The notes beneath the pieces are model-generated. The model made no database searches. It had not been told where the DNA came from and saw only the letters and a list, made by a program, of their open reading frames with translations. Positions 1 to 11,500 of a DNA stretch of 64,000 nt are shown here, in pieces. This stretch comes from Tremella fuciformis (taxonomy: Eukaryota; Basidiomycota; Tremellomycetes; Tremellales; Tremellaceae). The position numbers and the translations under genes are program-made. How positions within the stretch are numbered: the first letter of the stretch is position 1; each line of letters begins with the position of its first letter. Location: positions 5,270,001-5,334,000 of the forward strand of contig CP136490.1 of assembly GCA_032768795.1 (NCBI GenBank), in the 5' to 3' direction.

Positions 1-347
1 GCATCACTTCGACCCCTATCTCCATCCTAGTGTCTGCCTTTCGACTCGGCGCGCAGGATCGCAAAAAAGGTGTTTGAAACGGCGAGTCCCTCGTCCTCGT
101 GTACCACTCGACCAGCAAGCCCTCCGTGTGTTCCAGCCGCGCCCTACTCGACACCGCCCTCGACGGCAGGCTCCTGAGTCGGTTTTTGTCTATATTGGGG
201 AGGAGGCTTCACTGTGCCCGCCCTTGGGAAGTGAAGTTAGGTCAGTCATTGCGTGATACCATGAAGCTGTCCAAGCTGACCCGCCGCCAGCGCAGGACAG
301 TGATTGCAGTCAGCCGCCCTGACCTTCACTCGAGGACGTCTTTGGCC

Positions 348-2018
348 ATGTCTGCCTCTCGTCCTGCATCGCCGGCTGTCGAAGAGCCTGTGCAGCCCGA
401 GACAGACCAAGGGGGCTTGACAGCATTGGCGTCTCTACGAGACGAGCTCGCATCTGCGCAGACTCAGCTGCAAACCCAGTCGACTCGCCTCGCCTCCCTA
501 TCCGACCTTGAGCCGCAGCTAGCCCAGCTCAAGGATCAGCACGCTTTTTTGTCCGCCGCCAAAGATGCAGTAGAATCTCAACTGAAGGATGAGCGCGCCA
601 AACGAGAGCAAGCGGAAGAACGGGTGGAAGAGCTGCAAGCACAGGTCGACACTCTGCGCGGGCAGGTCGAGCAGGCGAGACGCGGTGTCATGCAACTACA
701 GAAACAGGAGAAGGAGCGGAAACGGGCGAGCCAGATGATCCTACCGCACAATATGGCCGCGCTAGGACTTGGTGGTCCATCGGTCCACGCTGCTGGAGGG
801 GGACTGGAAAGCCCAGAAGAGGAGAAGAAGCGCGAGAGCTTCATCAAGGCCAAAGCTCATCGCCGGGTCAGCAGCCAAAGCGAGAACTCAATCGCTACCT
901 CTGCCGGTGCTAGTGCGACGGTACCGGACCCTCATGCTCGGCAAGCCACTGGCTTACGGGAGCTACGACTCGGCCAGCACACCCATGCGGCCCCTACCAG
1001 CCCTAGCGCGCAAACGATCACCCTTTCTCCGGCGCCTGTTGAGGCTTCGCCTCCTGGCCCAACAAAAGCGAGTTCGCCGCCCCCGCCTGCCAAGGACCAT
1101 GAGCCGGAACTCGCTTCATTACGTACAGAGGTTCTTATGCTGCAGCGTAGGCTGGGTGAGAGCGAAGAAGCGCGCCAAGCCTCAGAATCATGCCTCAAAG
1201 CGCTGCGGGAGTTCATCGCCTCACCAACCGAAGAAGGCGTTATCGACTTGGCGAGCGCGGACATTCAAGGTATACGCCTGCCGCCTTTACCGACCGACCG
1301 AGAACCGGATGACGTGATAGAAGCGCCTGCTATGGCTAAAGAAAAGAGTGGCAGTGGCGGAAAGGGCAGTGGAGGGTGGGGTTTCAAGCTCTGGAAGCAA
1401 GCGCCTGGCACGAGCGCAGCCGCGACACCCGGATCGCCAGCCCTGTCCACCGCGGTCGAAGCTCCCAATACACCTCAGCCAGTCTCGCCAGCAGTGACGA
1501 GCAGCCGCATGTCTGGCACATCGAGAATCTCGCCGTTGCCCACACCAGGCATCAGCGAAGACATTCCTGCGCCTACTGGTACACCGCTGTCAAATCTTGT
1601 CAACTGGACAAAAAGCGTGGTGCCCGGGCCACCGGGCACACCTGGCGTGGGCGCATCGGGCCCGCCTTCCCTTGCAGCTGGCACTAGAAAGCTTTCCAAC
1701 TTCTTCTCGCGGTCAGGCAAGGACGGGCTAGACAAGGGAAAAGAAAAAGACAAGGAGCTGCCAGACCCGCCGATAGCAGATCGTCTCGAGCCGTCGCCTA
1801 TGATCGCCGACCAGGGCCATCTAGAAGAGGTGTCCTTGACGGGCGAGCCGAATGTAGAAGAGTTGGAGACGAAGCCTGCAGATATGGAGGGGACCGAATT
1901 GCCTGAATTGAAGGAAGGCAAGGGCCTAGACCAGCTTGCGGAGGACCGGGCAGAGGCAGTCGAGGCAGTGCCTGTGGAGGCGCCAGAAGCAGGAGCAGAT
2001 GCTGGGCGAGTTTCATGA
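348..2018 (+). CDS. Coiled-coil protein of unknown function
   Basis: I do not recognise the function. One uninterrupted frame runs from before position 99 to the stop at 2016-2018. The first plausible start is the ATG at 348 (protein begins MSASRPASP, purine at -3); an alternative in-frame ATG lies at 261 and would add 29 residues. From the start at 348 the product is about 556 aa. Residues about 25-125 form a charged heptad-rich coiled coil (many E, Q, R, L and K). The rest is low-complexity and Pro/Ser/Ala-rich, with a second short coiled coil in the middle (positions about 1108-1215) and an acidic tail. The basic stretch RESFIKAKAHRR follows the first coil. No catalytic motif or membrane segment is visible. 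It could be a cytoskeletal or vesicle-tether scaffold, but that is a guess. The 3' end lies about 140 bp from the convergent UTP13 gene. Confidence 0.6.
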   Translation: MSASRPASPAVEEPVQPETDQGGLTALASLRDELASAQTQLQTQSTRLASLSDLEPQLAQLKDQHAFLSAAKDAVESQLKDERAKREQAEERVEELQAQVDTLRGQVEQARRGVMQLQKQEKERKRASQMILPHNMAALGLGGPSVHAAGGGLESPEEEKKRESFIKAKAHRRVSSQSENSIATSAGASATVPDPHARQATGLRELRLGQHTHAAPTSPSAQTITLSPAPVEASPPGPTKASSPPPPAKDHEPELASLRTEVLMLQRRLGESEEARQASESCLKALREFIASPTEEGVIDLASADIQGIRLPPLPTDREPDDVIEAPAMAKEKSGSGGKGSGGWGFKLWKQAPGTSAAATPGSPALSTAVEAPNTPQPVSPAVTSSRMSGTSRISPLPTPGISEDIPAPTGTPLSNLVNWTKSVVPGPPGTPGVGASGPPSLAAGTRKLSNFFSRSGKDGLDKGKEKDKELPDPPIADRLEPSPMIADQGHLEEVSLTGEPNVEELETKPADMEGTELPELKEGKGLDQLAEDRAEAVEAVPVEAPEAGADAGRVS

Positions 2019-2156
2019 GCGCAAGGAGGGTCAGCACGTGCACATTTGCGACGAAGTTAGATCGGCCTGCTGTATGTACACAATAGATTTCGGGCTCAGC
2101 CGCTGGAGACATGAGCACTTGGGGGCAAGGTCATGCATCATCACACGACCCCATGC

Positions 2157-5125
2157 TCATGCGTCTACCTCCATCATGCTGGCCCCGCCTCCGCCAAAGA
2201 GCCCGCCGACACCGCCATCCATCTCGCCGATCAGGTAATCGAGCATATAGCTCTCCTGGACGAGCCTATCCATTCTTGCGAAATGCCGTTCGGAATATGG
2301 TATCAGCCCGTCAAGCAACTCCCGCACGCCCATCTCCTTTAGTGCGGACTTTGTCTTGAGAGCCTCATCAACAGCATCCAACTCCCTCTCTTCGATCACG
2401 GCGAGACCGGCTGGCCTTTCGAAGGCCTGTAGGATCTCCTCGGCACTACGCAGGCGTAGAACAGCGTGCAGGATACCCTGCGCCACGGCAGAAGTACGCG
2501 CATTAGTGTTCCAATCCCGGACGTGCTTGAGCAGTCGAACAAGTTCGTGAGCCGGGAGTGTGCGGATGATCTCGTCCACTTCCGGGGAGCCGGCAAGACT
2601 GCTCCCCGAAAAAGACGACAGCATTGCCGTGAAAAGTTTTAAGAGACGGCCTGGTTGAGACATTGCAAGGGCGAGTAGAATTGCTCGGCGGTAATCCTTC
2701 AACGCGACAAAGTTGGTGAATTCTTGCTCTCTGTTCATCAGTCAGATCATGACGCGCCGGAATGGTAGGAGCACATACAGCTGGACAGACTGGATCAACT
2801 TCTCGTTCGCCTCTGCTTGTTCCAAATCTGTCGCGTCTTCCCAGAATGTAGCGATCGAGTCCGCGCCAGCCGAGACGATGGTCTTTTCGTCAGAGGAGAC
2901 AGCCAAAGCCCAGATCTGCGGGAGTTAGTGGAGATCTCGCACATGACTTCTGATGTATTTGCCTTGTCTTCGTGATTGTCCATAGTCTTGATGCATTCCT
3001 CGTCACGGATATTCCACAGCTTGACCAAGCCGTCCGATGCCGAGGTAATCAACTGCATTCCTTGCGAAAGGAAATCGACCCTCAATACTGAGTTTGTATG
3101 GCCTTCGAACGTCTGAGATGGTGAGCAGTACGCCTGGCAATAAGGAAATGCACGAACTTTCAAGCAAGAGAAATCATCCAAGCTCCATAACTTGACCGTC
3201 CTGTCGGCCGCTCCGCTCGCCACAATGCGATCGACGGTGCTGAATTTGACTGTCCAGACCCCTCGGCGATGTCCCTTGCAAGTGCCGAGCTGTCTGAGAC
3301 TACCCCTGGCACCGCCTTGACTGGACATGTAGTCCACCTCGAATATCTTGACCAACTTGTCCTGGGATCCCGAAGCGAGGTATCGGTCATTCGGCGCCAG
3401 ATCCAGCGAGTTAATGTCCTTCTCATGTATCCTCAGGGTGGCTAACGACCTCGGCTTGATTGTTTTTCCGATATTCAAGCCAGTGAGATCCCACAGCTTC
3501 GCCGTACGATCTTGAGACGCGGTGACGAGGAAGAGAGGCAAGCCTGTCCCCTCAATCGTTCTGCGGGAAAGAGCAACGGCTCCAATTGACTCGGCGTGTC
3601 CTTCGCATACTCCGACACAGGTCCACTGTCCTGGCCTCCCTTCCATCCACAGACGCGCCGTGGAATCCTTGCTGCCTGAGACCAGCAAACGATGATCAGC
3701 ACTCGTGGCAAGACACAATACTATATCCTTATGCCCAGATAGCAGCCGCGCGTCGAGGGTATCGGTCGAATACATCCGCACAAATGCCGAATTCGTCGCA
3801 AGTGCAAGATGAGAGTGGGAGGTCGAAAACTCTGTACTTGAAAGAAGGGCAGCGTCGATGATCTCGTCATTAAAGCCGACAATCTGTCGAGTGGGCAGGC
3901 CGTCTGTCAAGGAGTGGAAAATGAGGTTGTGGTCGGCATGGACTGATAACAGCTGAGATGCAGTAGAGTTGTAGCTGACCATTAGTATTACAACAGTTCA
4001 GGAGGCGCCATACTGACAGCACGTTGATAATGCCTCGTTGCTCATCTTCTTCCACGGGTGCTTGATCAACCCCCTCGACACCTTGCATGTGACCGATTTC
4101 GGTTCCGGTGAGCGCGTTCCATATCCTCACTTGTCCCTTCTCCCCTCCAGTGAAGCACGTCAAAGTCGCGCTCTGGCCGAGTACCTTCCCAGTGACAATG
4201 CCGACAGTTTCCAGTTGCTCTTGAGCGATAATTGTTTGCGTTAGTGCCGGTTTCTTTCCCTTTCCGTTCTTGCTGGAATGATCAAGATTCCAAACGAGAA
4301 CCACTTTGTCTCGGCCGCCAGTGACCGCCCGCCGTCCGTCTGAGCTGACGTCGATGCCTCGTACAACGCTCACATGGCCTTCAAGCACATGTTTGGGTCT
4401 AGCAGCGCCTCCGGCCGTCCGCGTCGCCTGATCTAGCAGATCGTAGATTCTGACACGAGTGTCGGTCGATCCGGTAAAGAGTTCCATTCTGCCTTGTCCG
4501 TCACTGGGTTGCGAGAATTTCAAGGCCGAGACCGGCCCGCCGTGGCCTCTGAAAAGATGCGTGGCAAATCCACCAGCCGAGTCCCAAACTTTTACGATGC
4601 CATCCGAAGAACCTGTGGCAAATACGCTCGAGTCGGGCGCCGTGGCCGCTACCAGGATAGGTGCCGAATGAGCTCTCGTGACTTGACGCGAGAACGTCAG
4701 GTATGGGGTGTCTGTTCGAATTTCGTCGACAGGTGTGCTCAGAGGGTAGAAACGGATCGAAGTCGACTGGTGACAAGTGATGAGCGTCGGAGGATCTGTA
4801 TGGTACGACAAGGTGAGTGCGGTGATGGGGGAAGAGTCCTATCGATGAGCTTGAGCAGACTCGTGGTAATCAATGAGAGGGGACTGACCCCTTTCACACG
4901 TGCCACTTGGAGGCTAGTCCGCACTTGCGTGATGAGCACTTCATCTCCCAGGGTTGTGATGAGCCATTGGCCGTCTTTCGTGAGGAGGACCGGTCCGCCG
5001 GTGTAGATTGGGCGGATCGAGAGCGGCGAGGCTCGATAGCTAAAGAGTCAGCTTGGCTGTTGAGCCTTGGTGATTTCAGATGCATACCTGCTCTTGAGCT
5101 GCTTCTTGGAGCTGCTGGCGTGCAT
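2157..5125 (-). CDS. UTP13: Utp13-like WD40 protein, U3 snoRNP (SSU processome)
   Basis: WD40 scaffold of the UTP-B subcomplex of the small-subunit processome; it acts in the nucleolus on the 35S pre-rRNA. Seven exons on the minus strand (5125-5088, 5039-4889, 4838-4018, 3974-3158, 3112-2963, 2915-2779, 2730-2157) join in frame to 895 aa. The N-terminus carries the family motif YRASPLSIRPIYTGGPV. Repeated WD signatures follow (ATGSSDGIVKVWD, VSGSKDSTARLW, VTASQDRTAKLWD, ITSASDGLVKLWN), giving tandem propellers. The last exon is the Utp13 C-terminal helical domain (FVALKDYRRAILLALAMSQP). The start at 5125 is the first ATG, and its 38-nt exon precedes a good GTATGC donor. Intron 5 (2962-2916) appears to use a GC donor, because NHEDK/IWALA is contiguous in the family. 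The gene diverges from TFC3 across about 458 bp. Confidence 0.9.
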
Positions 5126-5583
5126 ATTCAGTTCTATAGACAGGTTGACATGTATGAAGTGAGAGACGATTCGGAAATTCTGGCAGAGGGCAAGACGGGA
5201 AATCCGTGCCTGAACAAGCTGGACATTTAAGACGCCGTCAATTCAGTAACTTATCTGGACCCAAAAAGGGGGCGCCCCTTTGCAAACACCCAGAGTCGAA
5301 TGAAGGTGCGGGACAACACCGGACAGCGATGTGACTTCTCTGTCGTCGACACGGCGTATTGCGTCCTCGCTGTCGAGATTTGGTTACAAGAGCGGATCAG
5401 AGGGGTAGTCTCTCTCTCTCAATGGGATAAACGCCACTAGGGAATCTTCCAAGCTAACGCCGCCTCTCGCCGCGCATCAATGCGCACTGACCTTTCTATC
5501 TGTGTACGCCACCCGAGAAGCTTGTGTCCTCTGTTTCTCTTGTTGACTCTGCTCGTTGCTCATGTTGGATCCGTGGCTCTGCA
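5126..5583. promoter_or_regulatory. Shared divergent promoter of UTP13 and TFC3
   Basis: This 458-bp gap separates two divergently read start codons (5125 minus, 5584 plus), so it must hold both promoters. At 5265-5281 there is a perfect 7-bp inverted repeat, AAAGGGG-GCG-CCCCTTT; each arm contains the AGGGG/CCCCT core of the yeast stress element. No clear TATA box was found. The CT-rich tract at 5408-5420 could mark a TFC3 leader. Regulatory function is inferred only. Confidence 0.5.
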
Positions 5584-8500
5584 ATGCGCATACACGAGCT
5601 GCTCGAGCGCTCCGTCGACTACATAGCGCTGGACGGCGTGCTCGGTAAGTCTTGACTTCGGATCCGTACAATGCGCGCCGTCCCGGCCCCGGGAGTGGAG
5701 GTGATCCACCGGGCTTCAAAGAGCTGATGGGCAGGTACCGACCCAGATCTCTTGCAAGACCACTTGCAGGTGCACGATCCTAGCAATGATAACGATTTCT
5801 TTGCCTTCATATGGAGCACACTTGTGCAGCATCCTTCCATTCGGGTCATTGTGCTGGCATATCCTATCTCTCGCGCAGATGGCTCAATTGATCTGGGAAC
5901 CGCCCCTTTGCCGCCAGACTATATCACGCCGGCTGAGGATGGTGCGCCTCGTGTCAACAGCTCCCTGCCGGTCAAAGGTCGAGCCGCCGCGTACGCTGCA
6001 CAAGGAGACGAGTACCGTACCAGCAAAGAAGCCATGTCCGATAAGCGCGAGAAGCTGCTTTTGAGCAAAGCTCAGAAGAAGGCCGGCAAGACTTCGGTGA
6101 AGACTCAGCATGGAACGGAGAATGTTACACGTCAAGAGGTCTATCGCGTCCTTAAGGATGTGGATGGGGTCGCAGAACCGGAAACCCCCAAAACGAATCT
6201 GCCCGCTCTCAAAAGAAAATGGGGCTCGAGACTGCGAGTACGTTGTGTCGATGACGAAATATACCATCGTTTGACGGGCTCCTACCAGAAGGCACGTTCC
6301 GTGAGAGCAGGGCAACGTGCCGTTGTTGATAGTGCAGGTCAACAAGATCACCCCGGTAGTGCTGCATGTCCTCCAGCTGGCAGCGCAGTCTCGAGAGAAG
6401 GGTATCACGGCGGTCGAGCTAGGGCCTCTCGTCGGTTCCAGCCAAGGCAGCATGTTTTACTTCATGAAGGTCTTGGTCGATATGGGGCTTTGGTCAGTCT
6501 CAGGCGGGTCGTCTTTCCAAGGCTGAGATTCGCAGTGTCAAAGTGCCGGCCACGTACCATGGCGCTGTGACAAACATCCTCATATACCATCGTTTCGTCG
6601 ACCAGAACGAAAACTTTCGCAATTACGATAGACAGCAGAAAGCAATACTGGGGATCCAGTCAGGGCAAGATGGGCAATTGGCTGATCCGGAGGAATCAAA
6701 CCCGACCTCAGCTGGCCTGACGGGGAACGAATTCCCTCCATTGAAGGAAATTGAACTTGTCACCGGTCATGTCGTACAGGAGCGACTCGTGCAGCTCCTG
6801 GACAGCCCATCACTGGCAAACCACCTGCTCAAGATGGTGCACATCGTTGAGATTGTGGTCAGTGGAGCGAGGGAGTCCGGCCGCCGTCCGCTAATTCACA
6901 TTACAGGGTTGGCGGGGAAAGACCACATCCAAGCATCGGCGAACTGTGATCCGACATATACAACGCCTTGTCGACAAAGGAATCGTGGAGCGCCTCGTCG
7001 TCGGCGAACAGAATGTACGTTGCCTACGTTTAACAAAGTACAATCCGGATGGACCGTCTCTTGCGGTCAGCAATGCCGAGGAAATGGAAGAGGAGGACGT
7101 TCAAGAGATGGAACGACAAGAGACAGAGGACCTGCGCTCCCTCGACCGTAAGACTGAGAAAAATCTGCAGGCGTCGGAATCTATTAATATTCAGGCATGA
7201 ATGCGCCGTACACTCGCACAGGAATGACAGCAATCACGCTAGCTTTGGAGTACCAAATGTTTAGGTTCGCGTGCGATTCTGGGCTTTCAGGTGTGACGAT
7301 CCAGGTACGGTGTGGCTCGTACGAATTGCAGGACGTGACAATGACCTCGAGGACATCTCGGACCACTTCGACGGAGTGTTCAAGAGGGCTATCGATTTCC
7401 AACTTCTACGAGTAGAGCGATTCCCTGTTATGCCCCATCTAGGCTACACTGCCATCTGCTCAGCGATAGAATCGTTCGGAAGGGAGCGCCGGGTCAGAAT
7501 ATACGGGTCAGAATCCTACAAGCAAGTAATGCTTGCTTCCGGCCAAGCCGTTGATCCGACGAAAATGCCGTCGAATCCTGCAGCTCAAGGTCACTGGCAA
7601 GGTACCTCTCATCGTCGCTTCTACGACTCACTCGAAGTCATGTATCACTTTTTAGACGATGGTCAGGTGGCGAAGATCAAGCCGAATGCGGCTGCCTCAA
7701 AGAAGGTCGGGCGGCCGCCTAAAGTCACGAGGAGTGCAGCCGCCATCGCCAGCGGCTCAATGGATGCTCATCCGACGTCGATCGTCCTTGAGCCCGAGGC
7801 CGTAGGACTATTACCTGGAGCGACTTCTCCGGAGCCTGTCGACGACGATGACGACAACGATCAGTCGCTTGCCAAACTTGGCAAGAAGAGAGCCATGCTG
7901 TACGACTCGACAACGCAGGTACGCGGAAGGCCGCGAAAGTATATTCACGTTGTGGAACCGGACGGAAGGAGAAATAGGAAGGTGATTGGTTTAATGCGGC
8001 CACGTCCTGGACTCCCGAGTCTGCTCATATATGTCCCTTTGGCCAAGAAACTGGTCGAAGCTCCACCCGGTTACTCTGGTCTAGGGCCGGCGCCTCCGTT
8101 GACCGAAGAGGAGATCAGAGCTGGAAAGCCACCCAGCTTTTATCTCAATCTTCCAGATTACGATGCTCCAGACGAGGAGGAGGCAACTCCCATTGCAACC
8201 GCGCAGCCATCATCAAAATCCGCGAAGCGTCAAAAGACCATTCAAGTCAAAAAGCGCGCACTCGCATCTGAGGGAAGACATGGGGCGCCCGAGGAGGATC
8301 AGTCCGCAGAGTCCTCACTAAACCACGATACGCATAGAGCACTTGCCACATTGCTTGGCTCCTCCGCCTCGTCCACGTTGGCTGGGCGTCCTCAACATGC
8401 GTCTTCGGACTTTCATCGGCCAGAAGCTCCTGATACGTCTGTAGCCGCGATCATACGTCACTCCGGTACCACCCCCAGGACCCCGAAGCCCATTGAGCAG

Positions 8501-11500
8501 CGGTCTACGGAGCCCGTGAATGTACAGACTGTCGAATCAGGTCCGACCGCGCCAATCATGTCCGGACGGGCCGGGAAACGAAGTCTCAGTCCAAGAATCT
8601 CGCCCGACCCAACTCCGCCTACTCAGCAGCCGAAATCGAAGAAAGCGAGAACCGATCAAGTGAAGATCCCCATCTCCCGTGCTGATCACACACCCATCGC
8701 TTCTTCTGTAGACACAGCGAGCACAGCACATGCGAGTGCAGATGCTGCTGCGGGTCTTACTGCGGAAATAAGCCGTATTCCGCACGATGCGAGCCAGACT
8801 CCTAGTCGTGAGGTAAAGACCAATGCGAGAGTCCCACAGCCCAAGGTTCGGTTGCCGAATACAACGCAGGCGGGTGGGTTGCGTACTTGTAGGATGCACA
8901 ACTGGGCTGACGCATTTAGCTCCCGGTCCCCGCATCGATCTTGGGGCGGTCAGGCGCCACAATGAGCTTGTACAATGCTTGATCGACTCAGGCGGGGTAA
9001 TGAGTGATGCTCGTCTGTATCACGAACACCGTATCTGGTCCGAGAAGTGGGTGGGCAGAGATCATCCTCATGCGCCCCTCGTTGTCACTGGTATGGATCG
9101 CGGCCTCTTCAGACGGCTTGTGGGCAATCTTCTGCGAGAAGGGCGAATCATGGAGTCAAAGCCCACACTCCCGACAACGACCGGTCGCTGGACAAAGACC
9201 AGCATTCTCTACACGCCGGATACCCCGAAGGCCACACGTGATGCGTATATACGAACGCTTGCGTCCGATGGGATCTACACTCCGCCCAAGCGCACTAAGA
9301 TCGCTGCCGCAGCCTATGGCGAATTGAAAGTACCGAAACCGGGTCGTGCCGCGCCCACCTTACAGCAGCCTCAGATGGCCCACGATCTTGATCGGCGCTC
9401 ACTGCTGTTGTCTGAGCCGAGTGTCGTTGCGTTCCTCTACGGCTATCAGCAGAACAGGAACGCGAGGCTGAAGACCTATCACCAGGCGATTTTGCGTGCC
9501 ATCGGCCATGCGCAAACTTCGGCAATTGTGTCCACTTCTCCCAGGATCTTTTCAACGTCTCTCCTGTTCGAAGATTTCGAAGTCGGAGATTTCTTCGCCA
9601 ACATATACACAACGTCCTACAATGAAGAGCTGGAAGTCTACTTGAGGGATCCCGAGAACAGGAAGACGCGAATCGCCGATTTGCCATCTCATCTGTCACC
9701 TAGAAGAGGTTTTGCAGGACAAGGAGCGAAGTTGAAAATGGGCACACTGATGGCTGCTCTGTGCAGCCTGAAGATTGCATCGGCTTTGTCTGCGACGAGT
9801 GATGTACAAGCCCCCATACATTTCACTGGCCCCGATGGCGTATCCGGGTATTTCAACTTTCAAGAGCCGTCTGGACTCGCTGGTTACTATATTCTACACG
9901 ATTGGGTCCCGCTATATCATCTCGCCGTCGACTCTTGCGACTTCATACGAGCCTATCCAGCGACAGATGAAGGGCAAGTCGAAGAATTCTGGTCGCTCGT
10001 GCAGTCGGCTGCTCTCGAAGTCGATGGGTCGATACTCCCTGCGAGGGAGCCCTTAGTGAACCTTGGCCCGCCTCAGGCAGCATACTGTCCAGTGGCTCTG
10101 CAGTTACCGATTGACCAACTGAAGATGATCCGTTCGGCACATCGTTGGACTGCAAAGCCCCGACTTCTGCCATCTCAACAAGCGGCACTCAGAGCTGCAG
10201 TCGACGAGAGCGGAAATATAAATGTCCAAGCGCCCGCAGACATCGATCAGCTTGCGTGGGAGAACGCTCTAACGCCCTCTTTTGTTCACTCTCAGCTTGC
10301 TCTCCTATCCGAACGTACACGATTTCAATATGAACGGCTCCGTGCTATGAGACGAGAGGAATACGAGAAATCCCAACGACGCCAGAAGGCCGCTGAAGAG
10401 AGTTTGCAGCGCAAGATTGCGCAAAGCAGAGCGGTCGGCAAGGCTGCCTGGGAAGCAAGGGTCAGAGACGCTTGCGCCGCAGTGGGTACGGAGTATTCCG
10501 AGGAGCTGCAAGCATTCGTCGGCAGGAATATCGTTTCCGCCGTCAGAATGACTGCTGTGAATGACGATGCGATCAAGCAGCAAGTAAAAATCTGGATGCG
10601 GGCGCATCAGACATGGGATGGGGACCCTCGAGCTGCCATGCCTCCGCCTCAGCATCCTTTGCCGCCCACGATCGTGCGATCTATACAAGCACGCAAGCCC
10701 CGCAAGGACAGGAAGGCAAGGGAGATCAATGACTCAGAGGGTAGGGGAACTCGTTATAGCCGCCTAAATGGACGCTCATTATCAGCCCCACACGGACGTC
10801 TGTCTCGCCGACGCCGAAACTGGACCGCCCAGGACGACGAGCTCCTCCTTGACGCTGAGGCGATCATTCGTGCTCGCTCCAGAAACATTCCCGCCAACAA
10901 GGGCCGTACGGCCATGTTGCAAATATTCCCAGATGTGGGGATCCAGACATTCAGGACCCGTCTCAAGAAGCTCTTCTTCGAAGCGCCCGGCAAGAAAACG
11001 TACTGTGAGATGCTAGAGGAAGTTTGGTATGAGATGTGGAGGGACAGACGCCTGGCCCACGAACTGCCCGATCCTAATCCTCAAAGCATCATCGACTTTG
11101 ATCTCTCTGCACATTTGGATTATCTGCGAACTCACGTCAATAAGCTCAACATGTCAGTCCGGCTGGTATCGAGTCTACATTTCCCTCACTGATCTCCAGC
11201 CGGCTATCGGTCGTCACGAACACGGAGGCCCCCTCAAAAGAGCGAGCTCCTGATTTGCCGCTATGTCTCTCGGATCTGCTCGAGGATCTCTCCTGGACGT
11301 ATCGCGTCGGTCCAGAGAAGACCTTTGCAGCATTCCATGACACCATTCAATCAGAGGAATCAAGAACTCGGCAACTCAGCTTTGTACCAATGCGCCAAGC
11401 CTCTGGCCTTCCGCGAATTCTTCGGGACAGTGCTGCAGATGCACTTCGTAAAGGCCAGTGCCGTGCCGCACTCATGGTCGGTATTGAGAGCAAAGGTGGA

